DNA from: Pelagihabitans pacificus
GTDB lineage: Bacteria > Bacteroidota > Bacteroidia > Flavobacteriales > Flavobacteriaceae
Direction: 5' to 3'
Assembly: GCF_009371985.2 (NCBI RefSeq)
Contig: NZ_VIKU02000002.1
Coordinates: 62,001 to 126,000 of the forward strand
DNA length: 64,000 nt
Shown: piece after piece, positions 36,520 to 45,211 of the stretch
Layout: the number at the start of each line of letters is the position of its first letter
Position numbering within the stretch: position 1 is the first letter of the stretch
Position numbers and translations under genes: made by a program
The notes under the pieces: model-generated
Database searches by the model: none
What the model was told of the DNA's origin: nothing
Seen by the model: only the letters and a program-made list of their open reading frames with translations

Positions 36520-37428
36520 TTACAAAAATTTATTATAACTGATGTAGGTCAGTACGGCCAAAAGAAATGTGCTCAATGCCAATTTCTTTAGCTCGGGATC
36601 AAATGAACTTGGTTTTTTTATATGATAAACATTGATGAAATGTATACCGATAGGAATAAACGCCAACAAAGGCAAAAACTGTAAAATCTCTCTTGCATGT
36701 TGCAGGGTAAAAAGTAGCATGGTGATAAAAGCTACTATCAAAAGTGTAAAATGATAGCGTTTGCCTTTCACGTATCCCAATTTTACAACTAGGGTGTTCT
36801 TTTGCGATTTTTTGTCCGATTCAAAATCCCTTAAATTGTTGAGATTCAATACCCCGGCACTTAAGGCCCCTATCGCAACTGCAGGCAATAACGCAGTAAC
36901 AGTAATGTATTTGGTATATAGGAACATCGAGCCTAGTACTGCCAAAAGTCCAAAGAACATAAAAACAAATAAATCTCCCAACCCCTTGTAACCATAGGCC
37001 GATTTTCCGACGGTATATTTGACGGCGGCAAAAATGCTGAATATTCCCAAAATAAGGAACAGCAACATGAGTGCTATATTTTCCGAGCCAAAGGCCCTAT
37101 AGATTACGGTTATCACTAACAACAAGCTGACTACGGTGGCTACCGCAATTCCTTGTTTTAGCTCCCTCGACGTCAAGAGGCCACTTTGCAGGGCACGTTT
37201 TGGGCCGATTCGATCTTCATTATCGGTACCTTTCACCCCGTCACCATAGTCATTGGCGAAATTGGAAATAATCTGAAATCCTATTGTTGTCAGCAAAGCA
37301 AGAAAAAAAATTAGTAAATCACTTTTGCCATAAAGATTTGCAAGAGCAGTACCCATGACCACTCCCGATATTGATAGTGGCAGGGTTCTCAACCTAGCTG
37401 CATAGAGCCAAGCACTTATCTTCGTCAC
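36520..37428 (-). CDS. menA: 1,4-Dihydroxy-2-naphthoate polyprenyltransferase
   Basis: 302 residues with about eight or nine transmembrane helices, UbiA superfamily. The first Asp-rich motif is SNFANDYGDGVKGTDNEDR in part (Asn59, Asp60, Asp63) and the second NNLRDFESDKKSQK, together binding Mg-prenyl diphosphate. It attaches the isoprenoid chain to DHNA, the membrane step of menaquinone synthesis. The start codon is GTG and shares one base with the TAG stop of the upstream gene (TAGTG), which implies coupled translation. Confidence 0.94.
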   Translation of the reverse strand: MTKISAWLYAARLRTLPLSISGVVMGTALANLYGKSDLLIFFLALLTTIGFQIISNFANDYGDGVKGTDNEDRIGPKRALQSGLLTSRELKQGIAVATVVSLLLVITVIYRAFGSENIALMLLFLILGIFSIFAAVKYTVGKSAYGYKGLGDLFVFMFFGLLAVLGSMFLYTKYITVTALLPAVAIGALSAGVLNLNNLRDFESDKKSQKNTLVVKLGYVKGKRYHFTLLIVAFITMLLFTLQHAREILQFLPLLAFIPIGIHFINVYHIKKPSSFDPELKKLALSTFLLAVLTYISYNKFL

Positions 37429-38027
37429 TAATATGGATCTTCTATTTGAACTCGTTTACCGTCCTTGTAAGAGGCTACAAAGGCGTCTTGGAAACCAAGA
37501 TCTACCAACTGCTTTCTAAACAACTGGGCTTCCTCCAAGGTTTCAAAATTTCCAAGGGAATAGGAATAAAAGGGATTGGTTTTTACGAACATGGTATTGG
37601 TCAGCGCCTCCGAAGCCAGGGTAACGTTGTTTTCAACGAACGATTTCACTTGCACGGAGTAAATCTTTTCTTTCTCCAGAAACTCCTTGGCAAGATAAAA
37701 CTCCTTGACCAGGCTCAACTCCTCATTCTGTAATTTCAGATTATCGATTCGTGTTTTAATGGCATCTAGACTATCTATAGATACCAAAAGATTGCTTTGA
37801 TTCTCGTATTTGTTTGAGCTGCTAAGACCCGCTGTAAAAGAAGTTATTGCTAATGTACCGATTAGGAAGAGGCCAGTGATACCGGCAAGTACATTTCGTT
37901 GAACCTTACTCTTTTTGAGTTCTCTGTTCTTAAATTTTATCTGGTCCAAAAGACGTTCGTTGATTATCTGCGCCTTATCAATGTCTTTATGCAATTCAAG
38001 TAAATCGCTTTCTTCTATAAATGGCAT
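37428..38027 (-). CDS. Membrane protein with a SPOR-like C-terminal domain
   Basis: 199 residues. A cytoplasmic coiled segment (about 5-40, LHKDIDKAQIINERLLDQIK) precedes one transmembrane helix (about 46-66, VLAGITGLFLIGTLAITSF) and a periplasmic coiled coil (about 75-120). The C-terminal ~75 residues follow the SPOR pattern: IYSVQVKSF, FYSYSLGNFETLEEAQLFRKQL and FQDAFVASYKDGKRV. SPOR domains bind glycan strands denuded of stem peptides, often at the division site. The assignment is by pattern. It is translationally coupled to menA, whose product has no obvious link to peptidoglycan. Confidence 0.72.
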   Translation of the reverse strand: MPFIEESDLLELHKDIDKAQIINERLLDQIKFKNRELKKSKVQRNVLAGITGLFLIGTLAITSFTAGLSSSNKYENQSNLLVSIDSLDAIKTRIDNLKLQNEELSLVKEFYLAKEFLEKEKIYSVQVKSFVENNVTLASEALTNTMFVKTNPFYSYSLGNFETLEEAQLFRKQLVDLGFQDAFVASYKDGKRVQIEDPY

Positions 38028-38193
38028 GTGTTATTGAGTTTTAGGGGGCTCGACTCGATAAAGTTAACCAAAACTAATTCAGCTTAACAAAATTAATGAC
38101 CCAATTGTTGCAAAAATAGAATTTTTAGTGGTAAAGTGGCAAAAAACCGATGTTAAAATAAGGTAGTTTGCTGGTATACATCGTCTTAACGTT

Positions 38194-39027
38194 TCAGGAT
38201 ATGGCATAAATACCGTCATCCTTAATCGTTATCTTTCTGGCCTTGTAAAGTGTACCTATTCCCTTCTTAAATGTTTTTTTACTCATTTCGAGTTCTTGGG
38301 CAATCGTCTTCGGGTCCGACTTATCGTGCAAGGGTAAATAACCGCCATGATCTAGCAAAATCCTATAAATTTTATCCGCAGTCGGTTCCAGCACACTTTT
38401 ACCAAGCGGCTGCAGTACTACATCTATCTTGTTATCGGATCTGATATTCTTTATATATCCCTTCATTGTATTACCAACCGCCATTCTCTTGAATACATCA
38501 TTTAAAAACACGAGTCCCTTGTGTTTGTCATTAATGATTACTTCCCAGCCAAGGTCGGTAAGGCGCGTTACCAGCAAATCAACCTCATCGCCCACCCCGA
38601 CCGAAATCGCTTCATTGCTTAAAAACTTATCCAGTTTATTCGATGCCACCAAACGAAAAGACTGTTCATCCATGTAGCAATACACCACGTACCATTGGCC
38701 CTCTTTCATTTTCTCGCGCTGTTCCCTGAAAGGAACCAATAACTGCTTTTCCAAACCCCAATCTAAAAATGCCCCTATTTTGTTTACTTCTACTACCTGA
38801 AGAAATCCAAATGTATTTCTTTTAATAAAAGGATTCAGGCTTGTAGCCACCGGACGTTCTTCATGATCGAGGTAACAAAATACAGTGAGCTCGTCCCCAA
38901 TTTCAAAAACTTTGGGAACGTATTTATTGGGTAGTAAGATTTCGACACCTGTGTCGCTTTCCAAAAATAGGCCGACGCTGGTATCCCTTGCAATTTTAAG
39001 TGTATTATAGTTTCCCAATTCTATCAT
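38194..39027 (-). CDS. CvfB family S1-domain RNA-binding protein
   Basis: 277 residues. It has several S1-like OB folds in series (about 1-60, 65-130, 140-205: VGLFLESDTGVEILLPNKYVP; GAFLDWGLEKQLLVPFREQ; VGDEVDLLVTRLTDLGWEV) and a C-terminal winged-helix segment (about 215-277, KIYRILLDHGGYLPLHDKSD; AQELEMSKKTFKKGIGTLYK). This is the CvfB/YitL architecture; in Staphylococcus, CvfB affects virulence gene expression through RNA. Here it is a housekeeping RNA-binding protein of unknown targets. Monocistronic between the menA operon and DUF2853. Confidence 0.9.
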   Translation of the reverse strand: MIELGNYNTLKIARDTSVGLFLESDTGVEILLPNKYVPKVFEIGDELTVFCYLDHEERPVATSLNPFIKRNTFGFLQVVEVNKIGAFLDWGLEKQLLVPFREQREKMKEGQWYVVYCYMDEQSFRLVASNKLDKFLSNEAISVGVGDEVDLLVTRLTDLGWEVIINDKHKGLVFLNDVFKRMAVGNTMKGYIKNIRSDNKIDVVLQPLGKSVLEPTADKIYRILLDHGGYLPLHDKSDPKTIAQELEMSKKTFKKGIGTLYKARKITIKDDGIYAIS

Positions 39028-39116
39028 ACGACAAAAGTACTCTTAAATTAAATGAACGGGTGTAGTTTCGTCCCCCATTTTTCGAGAACCACCTGTACTT
39101 ATATCCCTATTCCCCA

Positions 39117-39150
39117 TAAAAAAAGCCACACATTTTTATTGTGTGGCTTT
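39117..39150 (-). terminator. Terminator of the DUF2853 gene
   Basis: Eleven-bp stem AAAGCCACAC / GTGTGGCTTT with a short A/T loop. On the minus strand it is followed by a T-run, about 25 bp after the DUF2853 stop. Confidence 0.82.
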
Positions 39151-39172
39151 GGTCGAACTCCTTTAACCTTTG

Positions 39173-39517
39173 TTACTTATTGTAGGCAGCAGCTTTGTTA
39201 AAGTGCTTGCACAACATGTAGTAAATTACTGCCCGGTGTTTGTTTCTGTTGGAAGTGCCATACTTGTCGACAACACTTTTAATAGCTGGCATTAGCTCAC
39301 CATTGTCTTTCATCCCAAGCTTCTTTACCAAGTAATTGTTCTTCACTGTTTCAAGTTCTTTTTCATCAGAACCTGAAACTTTTGAAGCATCAAGATTATA
39401 AATAGCGGGTCCTAAGCCAATGGTGACCTTGGTCAATAGATCCATGTCTGCCGTTTCCCCAAATTTATCCTTGATGTCTGCCGCGTACTGTGTAATTAAT
39501 TCGTCTCTTTTGCTCAT
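39173..39517 (-). CDS. DUF2853 family protein
   Basis: 114 residues, helical and charged, with no signal peptide. The N-terminus (DELITQYAADIKDKFGETAD) and C-terminus (NRNKHRAVIYYMLCKHF) match the small conserved DUF2853 family. No activity is known. It sits just after menD with its own terminator, so it may be the last gene of the menF-menD transcript. Confidence 0.85.
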   Translation of the reverse strand: MSKRDELITQYAADIKDKFGETADMDLLTKVTIGLGPAIYNLDASKVSGSDEKELETVKNNYLVKKLGMKDNGELMPAIKSVVDKYGTSNRNKHRAVIYYMLCKHFNKAAAYNK

Positions 39518-39537
39518 AATAGTTAGTGTTCTAATTG

Positions 39538-41310
39538 TTAACGGTTAATAAAAACCGAAGATATAAAATCGAAGTAATCGAGCAAAATTTTATTATTCAA
39601 TAATCTTGGAGTACTGATTTCCAGCAACTTAGGATGTCGGCTTTTTTCGTAAAAACTAGCGAAAACGTTTTCGAGACCCAGGGCGTCATCCGCTGATGCA
39701 TACTCAAATCCGAACATTTGACACAGTTGCGACGCATTTAGATCGTGGGCGGTCTCAAAGTATGTTTCGAAATTATCCGTATTTTCCCTCCCGGGTAAAA
39801 TCCTGAAAATACCCCCACCCTGATTGTTGAAAAGTACTATACGAAAATCGGGCCGTACGTAATTATTCCATAATCCGTTACTGTCATAGAAGAAGCTAAG
39901 GTCCCCTGTGATAAGTAAGGTAGGGGCGTTCCCGTAAACGGCGGCGCCAATAGCTGTCGAAGTGCTTCCGTCTATTCCGCTAGTACCGCGATTACAGAAT
40001 ACTCTTAACGAAGGATCTAAATCGAACAATTGCGCATAACGTACAGTGGAGCTGTTAGCCAGCTGCAACCGATATCCCTTGGGAATCGCTTGCAAACTTA
40101 TGGCAAACCCTAGCATATCTGAAAACGGTATTTGCCCAAGATAGGCTTTCCTCTTTATTTCATAGGATTTCTTAATATTGTTCCAATAACTAAAATAGTC
40201 GCTCTGCACCCCTTGAACCAAGGGTAGAAACTTTCCCAAAAAGGTATTTGCCCCGGACTTGAAATGATGGGATAGGCAAAAGAACGTATCAAAAGCTTTC
40301 AATGAATCCACATGCCAGTGATGTAACGGCTGGTAGCGCCTTAAAAAAGCCTTTATTTTCTTTGATACGACGAGCCCTCCAAATGTTAGGAGAATCTCGG
40401 GCTGCAAACGTTTAAACCATTCTTCCCGATTTTCCAACTTCTCAATTGGTGCAATAAGACTGTCGATACTTGGGAAAAAGTTGGCATGATGCAGATTTGA
40501 AGTAGTTTCTGTGAGTACAATGATCGACGGGTCCGAGGCGAGATGGTCCAAATAGTGTTGAGAAACCGTGTCTGGATAATTTACCCCTACAAGCACCATT
40601 TTTTTTGCAGTAGAGTTCCATATATCCGCAAAGTGGTAGATCTCTTCAACACTGTATTCTTCCGTAGACAACGCCTTTTTAATCAATGCCGTTACCGTTT
40701 GTTGGGTATGCTTTTCATACAAAGGCTCTTCAAAGGGGATATTGACATGAACCGGAAGCTGGGATTCGATGGCTGTATTCAAAGCCTTGTTCAATTCTGT
40801 ATCGTTAAACGTTTGAACCGATTCCTGAATTTCTTCGGGACTTCCCTTTTCTAGCCAGTGCGGAACATATCTCAAGATACTATCGGTTGCGTGCACCACA
40901 TCTTGGCGCAAATGGGTCGAATAACCGATATGTCGATGGAACACATTGTCTTGGCGTATCGTTTGCCCATCCCCTACGTCTATTTTATACCTTGGCCTAT
41001 CGGCGGAAATCACGACTAACGGAATCTGACTGTAAAAAGCTTCGGCAACCGCGGCATAGTAATTTAACAAGGCACTTCCCGAAGTACAGGTTACCACGAC
41101 CGGTTCGCGTAGTTGTTGTGCAATACCCAAGGCAAAAAAGGCGGCACAACGCTCATCGACAATACTAAAACAGGAAAAATAAGGATCTTCCGAAAATCCG
41201 ATAATCAAGGGCGCGTTTCGCGAACCCGGAGAAATAACGATGTTCTTGATACCTTTTGCCTTGCAATGCTGCACTAAAGCTTGGGCAGCGGGAATACTGG
41301 GGTATTTCAT
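39538..41310 (-). CDS. menD: SEPHCHC synthase MenD
   Basis: 590 residues from MKYPSIPAAQAL; a start seven codons upstream (MLCIFAL...) does not match the family. It is a ThDP-dependent enzyme that adds a succinyl-semialdehyde unit from 2-oxoglutarate to isochorismate. Evidence: the N-terminal pyrimidine-binding domain with VISPGSRNAPL, CTSGSALLNYYAAVAEA and VDERCAAFFALG; and the C-terminal ThDP/Mg domain with GTSGIDGSTSTAIGAA, LITGDLSFFYDSNGLWNNY and FNNQGGGIFRILPG. It follows menF and precedes the DUF2853 gene on the minus strand. Confidence 0.96.
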   Translation of the reverse strand: MKYPSIPAAQALVQHCKAKGIKNIVISPGSRNAPLIIGFSEDPYFSCFSIVDERCAAFFALGIAQQLREPVVVTCTSGSALLNYYAAVAEAFYSQIPLVVISADRPRYKIDVGDGQTIRQDNVFHRHIGYSTHLRQDVVHATDSILRYVPHWLEKGSPEEIQESVQTFNDTELNKALNTAIESQLPVHVNIPFEEPLYEKHTQQTVTALIKKALSTEEYSVEEIYHFADIWNSTAKKMVLVGVNYPDTVSQHYLDHLASDPSIIVLTETTSNLHHANFFPSIDSLIAPIEKLENREEWFKRLQPEILLTFGGLVVSKKIKAFLRRYQPLHHWHVDSLKAFDTFFCLSHHFKSGANTFLGKFLPLVQGVQSDYFSYWNNIKKSYEIKRKAYLGQIPFSDMLGFAISLQAIPKGYRLQLANSSTVRYAQLFDLDPSLRVFCNRGTSGIDGSTSTAIGAAVYGNAPTLLITGDLSFFYDSNGLWNNYVRPDFRIVLFNNQGGGIFRILPGRENTDNFETYFETAHDLNASQLCQMFGFEYASADDALGLENVFASFYEKSRHPKLLEISTPRLLNNKILLDYFDFISSVFINR

Positions 41311-41361
41311 TAGGGCAAAAATACAAAGCAATGATTTCTAAACCCAATCGAAGGTAAAAAA

Positions 41362-42471
41362 CTATGCCTTGGTCAAGACCTGTAGCATCGTTTTGCTTTT
41401 GTTTACGGTTTCTTCCCACTCCCCTATGGGGTCCGAGGCAGCGGTGATGCCGCCGCCGACATACAGTAGGACATTATCCTCGAGTACTTGCATGCATCGA
41501 AGATTGACAAAAAGCGATGTGGAAGCTTTTACGGCCCTATACGCTTTGTTCTCCCGGTTATTTTTATCGGATGTCCTATTAATCTCGTTTATGAAATTGA
41601 GTTCTCCTAGAAAGCCGGTATAAAACTCCCTCGGGTAGTTTTCATTGGTAAGAATGAAGTTTTTGGCCATTAACATTGGCGAACCGCATACCGCGGGAGT
41701 AGGATGCAAGGCCTTTATAAGGTCATTTGGATTGCCCTTTGTGCGGCCGGATAGCCTTGTTTGCAAATGCCAGAGATTACCGGCGCGTACCGTCTCTGGA
41801 GTGGCAACCTGCAGATCGACCGTCTTTCCTTTTAAAACACTCTTCATATAGTCGGTGACCAGCTTTTGTTCCTCTTGCTCTTTCTTTCCCCAACTAGGAG
41901 TCCCCCCTTCTACATATGGTTTTGTGCCGGCGAGCGACATGCTTGTAAACCTTTTGTTTTCGATAGAAACGAGTATTTCTGGAGTAGCACCCAGCCAGCA
42001 TCCTACTTTTGGGTGATACCATAAATAGCGGAAGGCATTGGGATATCGTGCCAATATTCTTCTGAATAGTTCGATAACATGGGTAGTACATGGTACGTTC
42101 AATCGTCTGGAAAGCACCACCTTTTCGAGATCGGTGGTCTTTATTTTCGCCACCGCCTTTTCGACCAATTGAATGTGAAATTTTTTTTGGGAGGTATCGG
42201 CCAGAGGAACAGTAGGATGTTCGTAAGCTTCGGTTTCAAACGGATATTCCGTGGCTTCAGGTGTTTCAGTATTTTTTATCAGAATTGCAGGTGATTCCGA
42301 ATCAAAAGGGGCAAATACAAAACCGGTTTCAGTAAAATCGGAGATAGTATGGATTTTGGCGTCTTCCTGAAATATGGCCTTCACGACTCGTTCATCGGGC
42401 TTGCTATAGACCACGAACGGCAACTCTTGGGAGAGTTGTGCCAGCACCTTATCCATCAACGCTGAAAACAT
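41362..42471 (-). CDS. menF: Isochorismate synthase
   Basis: 369 residues, chorismate-binding enzyme family. The catalytic C-terminal half has KVVLSRRLNVPC, SLAGTKPYVEGG, TRLSGRTKGNPNDL, HPTPAVCGSPM, YTGFLGELNF and LFVNLRCMQVLEDNVLLYVGGG, the last with residues typical of the Mg-binding and chorismate pocket. The protein is shorter than E. coli MenF (about 430) but typical of this phylum. It converts chorismate to isochorismate, the entry to menaquinone synthesis. Its ATG follows the thioesterase stop by one base. Confidence 0.93.
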   Translation of the reverse strand: MFSALMDKVLAQLSQELPFVVYSKPDERVVKAIFQEDAKIHTISDFTETGFVFAPFDSESPAILIKNTETPEATEYPFETEAYEHPTVPLADTSQKKFHIQLVEKAVAKIKTTDLEKVVLSRRLNVPCTTHVIELFRRILARYPNAFRYLWYHPKVGCWLGATPEILVSIENKRFTSMSLAGTKPYVEGGTPSWGKKEQEEQKLVTDYMKSVLKGKTVDLQVATPETVRAGNLWHLQTRLSGRTKGNPNDLIKALHPTPAVCGSPMLMAKNFILTNENYPREFYTGFLGELNFINEINRTSDKNNRENKAYRAVKASTSLFVNLRCMQVLEDNVLLYVGGGITAASDPIGEWEETVNKSKTMLQVLTKA

Positions 42472-42472
42472 A

Positions 42473-42898
42473 CTACTTTTTGGGAAGTGAGATGGTGGTA
42501 AGTTTGCAAGACGAAATTAAAGTACCCTCCACATCGGTGATCTTAATATCCCAAAGCTGTGTGGTGCGACCTTTGTGAACGATCGTCGCCTTGGCAAAAA
42601 CCTCTCCTTCCCTAATACTCTTTACGTGATTTGCGGCGATTTCTATCCCTCGCACCACAAAGTTCTGCCCATCCAAAAAGATGAACGAAGCCATACTCCC
42701 GATACTCTCCGCCAGCGCTACCGAAGCACCTCCGTGCAAGACTCCATCGGGTTGATGCACTTTCGGGTTCACCGGCATCTTGCCCAAGAGATAGTCTTTC
42801 CCGACATCTATATATTCAATCTGCAAGGTCTCCATCAAGGTATTCTTGGTCGCCTCGTTACAAACTTTTAGTATTTTTTCCTTTAAATCGTCCATCAA
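42473..42898 (-). CDS. PaaI-type hotdog thioesterase, possible DHNA-CoA hydrolase
   Basis: 141 residues, one hotdog fold. HQPDGVLHGGASVALAES is the conserved active-site segment of the PaaI/YdiI group, with the catalytic acidic residue Glu at the end, and RGIEIAANHVKSI the following strand. E. coli YdiI and plant/cyanobacterial relatives hydrolyse 1,4-dihydroxy-2-naphthoyl-CoA, the step between MenB and MenA. Its position one base before menF and its strand make that role likely here (the MenI function). Other acyl-CoA thioesterase substrates cannot be excluded. Confidence 0.85.
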   Translation of the reverse strand: MMDDLKEKILKVCNEATKNTLMETLQIEYIDVGKDYLLGKMPVNPKVHQPDGVLHGGASVALAESIGSMASFIFLDGQNFVVRGIEIAANHVKSIREGEVFAKATIVHKGRTTQLWDIKITDVEGTLISSCKLTTISLPKK

Positions 42899-42941
42899 CT
42901 ATTTTTTGTAAAATTAGGGATAACATCCCGAAAAAAGTATT

Positions 42942-42949
42942 TATATTTG
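42942..42949 (+). promoter_or_regulatory. -7 element of the TetR operon promoter
   Basis: TATATTTG is an exact match to TAnnTTTG and lies 35 nt before the TetR start codon, giving a leader of about 22 nt. The -33 region carries a GGGAT-AAC-ATCCC inverted repeat (42917-42929) and no clear TTG. Confidence 0.5.
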
Positions 42950-42954
42950 ATTTT

Positions 42955-42978
42955 ATTTTAACGAACGTTCAATAAAAT
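42955..42978. promoter_or_regulatory. TetR operator overlapping its own start codon
   Basis: A near-perfect palindrome: ATTTTA-AC-GAACGTTC-AA-TAAAAT. The outer 6-bp arms and the central 8-bp core match completely; only the two linking dinucleotides break the symmetry. It begins about six bases after the -7 element and ends on the TetR ATG, the ideal place for a repressor to block transcript initiation. TetR proteins typically bind palindromes of this size. Confidence 0.65.
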
Positions 42979-43537
42979 GCCAAAAGTAAAAACATCCAAG
43001 GACGAAGTGCTTCAAAAGGTGATCGAAACCATTCGTAGAAAGGGCATTGCCAATAGCAGTATGAGCGATTTGGCCAAGCAGTGCGCTATTCAAAAATCGC
43101 ATTTCTACTATTACTTCGATAGTAAGGAAACCTTGATCAAAGAAGTGTTGGCCACCGTTAATAGTTATATGTCCTACAATCTTAACAAAACCTTGGATGA
43201 TACTACCCTGAGCATTACTGAAAAGCTGAAACGTATCAATCGCCTCATACATAAATTATTTCTTCAATATGATGGTGGTTGTGTGATGGCCAATACCGCC
43301 TTGGAGTCGGCTCATGCAAATCCCAAATATTTTGAGGAAATCCGCTTTTTTTTCGAACAATTCATTGATGGCATGAGACAACTACTCTCAGAAAAACACT
43401 CCCCCGCCCGGGCCCAATACCTGGCAGAGCAAATTGTACAGGACCTCGAAGGCGGTATCTTGTTAATGCGCATTTATAAAGACCCAAAATACTTGAAGAA
43501 CGCTATGCGGCGGATGTCGAACCTAATACTCCATTAA
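42977..43537 (+). CDS. TetR/AcrR family transcriptional regulator
   Basis: 186 residues. The N-terminal helix-turn-helix (about 10-55) reads KVIETIRRKGIANSSMSDLAKQ, then KSHFYYYFDSKETLIKEVL, the TetR signature with its Tyr-Tyr-Tyr-Phe. The helical C-terminal domain (60-186) is the ligand pocket and dimer face. It probably represses its own operon through the palindrome over its start codon and is released by a small molecule. It begins a run of seven plus-strand genes with overlaps or gaps of 10 bases or less; the next ATG directly abuts its stop. Confidence 0.93.
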   Translation: MPKVKTSKDEVLQKVIETIRRKGIANSSMSDLAKQCAIQKSHFYYYFDSKETLIKEVLATVNSYMSYNLNKTLDDTTLSITEKLKRINRLIHKLFLQYDGGCVMANTALESAHANPKYFEEIRFFFEQFIDGMRQLLSEKHSPARAQYLAEQIVQDLEGGILLMRIYKDPKYLKNAMRRMSNLILH

Positions 43538-44365
43538 ATGCAATGGCTCTACAAACTTGCAAAAAAACCCTTCTTTGGAAACTATATGGTTTCTTGGCGC
43601 AATCCGCTTAGTGAAACACAGCGATTGGAATGGAAACTTATTCGATTTCAAAGCAATTCCAGGGCGCTTCTTAGCGGACTGGTGGCAGAGTCCAAATCTA
43701 CCGTAACCAAAGGTGTTATCGTGTTGGGACATCCTATGGGTAAGGAAGCAAAGGGTTATTTCCTCAAAAACGGATATACCGATCTCCTTCGGGAAAATGG
43801 ATATCACGTACTTATTTTCGACCTAAACGGTTTTGGCGAAAGTCAAACAGGTAATTTTGATTACTTCGAGGATATTATTTCAGCGGGATATGAAGCAAAA
43901 AGGCGCTATCCGGAATACCCGCTTGGGTATTTTGGAATATCGATGGGCGGTCAATTCGCCACCATTGCCTTTGCCGAAGGCCATCCTTTTGAATTTGCCA
44001 TTGTTGAGAGTGCGGCCAATACATTGGAAGATTTTTGGATACATTATCCTTTCGCCCACAAAGCATTAAAACTACTTTATTTACTGATGCCCCGGTATCA
44101 AAAAAGAATCCGAATGATCGATAGGATAAAAAAGGCGAACGGTCTTCGAAAGCTCCTGCTTATATATATAGAGAACGATGCAGTAATTTTGGATGATGCA
44201 GGTAAAAAATTCAAGGAGGCCTGCCCGCTACCCACCGAATTGGTCATTTTTAAAAATGCGAAGCACGCCGAACTTGCTAAATCGATTCATCGGGACTCCT
44301 ATTTTAAGGTAATCCTCGACCACTTTAATGCAAATTCCAATTTAGTCGTTCAATGCAGAAACTAA
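43538..44365 (+). CDS. Alpha/beta hydrolase 1 of the TetR operon
   Basis: 275 residues. The oxyanion-side segment is IVLGHPMGKEAKG (about 61-73); the nucleophile elbow GISMGG has Ser135; the acid is likely Asp214 in YIENDAV; and His243 lies in KNAKHAEL, so the triad looks complete. An N-terminal extension (about 1-40, MQWLYKLAKKPFFGNYM) is basic and amphipathic, suggesting loose membrane contact. It is an esterase or lipase-like enzyme with unknown substrate. The start abuts the TetR stop, and the end overlaps the next gene by 13 bases. Confidence 0.85.
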   Translation: MQWLYKLAKKPFFGNYMVSWRNPLSETQRLEWKLIRFQSNSRALLSGLVAESKSTVTKGVIVLGHPMGKEAKGYFLKNGYTDLLRENGYHVLIFDLNGFGESQTGNFDYFEDIISAGYEAKRRYPEYPLGYFGISMGGQFATIAFAEGHPFEFAIVESAANTLEDFWIHYPFAHKALKLLYLLMPRYQKRIRMIDRIKKANGLRKLLLIYIENDAVILDDAGKKFKEACPLPTELVIFKNAKHAELAKSIHRDSYFKVILDHFNANSNLVVQCRN

Positions 44366-45201
44366 GTATACATACACCGAATGATTACAAAATTTCTGCC
44401 CATCATTTCGAAGCCCGAAAGTCAAAGGGAAAGACCTTTGTGATTTCCGGCGGTGTAGGGCTTCCACAACGGTTCTTTTTCAACTTCGCCACTTGGTTGT
44501 CCCAACAAGGGTTTCATACCTACACCTTCGATTATAGGGGTATTGCCTTATCAAAACCGAAAACATTGAAGGGGATGGGTACTTCCTACCGCGACTGGAC
44601 ACAGAATGACTTCAATTCACTAACCGAATACGTTCGACATAAACATCCGGAAGACTCCCTTTATCACATTGGCCATAGTTTTGGCGGCAATAGCCTTGGG
44701 ATGAGTACCGCCTACCGACACTATGAAAAATTTATGACGGTGGGCTCCCAATTCGGTTACTACGGAAATTTTCCCTTATCGATGCAAACAGTTATTTCAT
44801 TAGGTTTTGGAATTATCGCTCCTGCCCTCTCATCGGTCTTGGGTTATTTCCCATCGCACTGGCTTGGATTAGGGGAAGCCTTGCCCAAACAGGTAGCCCT
44901 CGATTGGGGAACACTACTTCTGCACAAACGGTCGATGCTTGCCCTTGCAGACCGCTACGGGAGCAACCACTATGAAAAGTTAACACAGCCCATGTTAATC
45001 ATTAGCTTGGATGATGATACCTTTGCACCGAAGAAGGCGGTGGATGTATTGGCAACCAATGTCTTTGTCAACGCAAAAACGGAAAGGTTACACCTAGTGC
45101 CAAAAACTTACGGGCTCAAACAGATAGGTCACAACGACTTTTTTAGAAAAAAACATCGGGAAACACTTTGGCCCATCGTTACAGATTGGTTCAACTTATA
45201 A
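44353..45201 (+). CDS. Alpha/beta hydrolase 2 of the TetR operon (COG4757-like)
   Basis: 282 residues. FVISGGVGLPQRFFF gives the oxyanion loop, YTFDYRGIALSKP a conserved strand, and YHIGHSFGGNS the nucleophile elbow with Ser109. SLDDDTFAPKKAVD supplies the acid and GHNDFFRKKH the catalytic His near the C-terminus, so the enzyme appears intact. The pattern resembles the predicted hydrolases of COG4757. A hydrophobic lid region (about 140-180) suggests a lipophilic ester substrate. It overlaps the previous gene and is followed after 10 bases by the transglutaminase-like gene. Confidence 0.85.
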   Translation: MQKLSIHTPNDYKISAHHFEARKSKGKTFVISGGVGLPQRFFFNFATWLSQQGFHTYTFDYRGIALSKPKTLKGMGTSYRDWTQNDFNSLTEYVRHKHPEDSLYHIGHSFGGNSLGMSTAYRHYEKFMTVGSQFGYYGNFPLSMQTVISLGFGIIAPALSSVLGYFPSHWLGLGEALPKQVALDWGTLLLHKRSMLALADRYGSNHYEKLTQPMLIISLDDDTFAPKKAVDVLATNVFVNAKTERLHLVPKTYGLKQIGHNDFFRKKHRETLWPIVTDWFNL

Positions 45202-45211
45202 TCTTAGTTCT

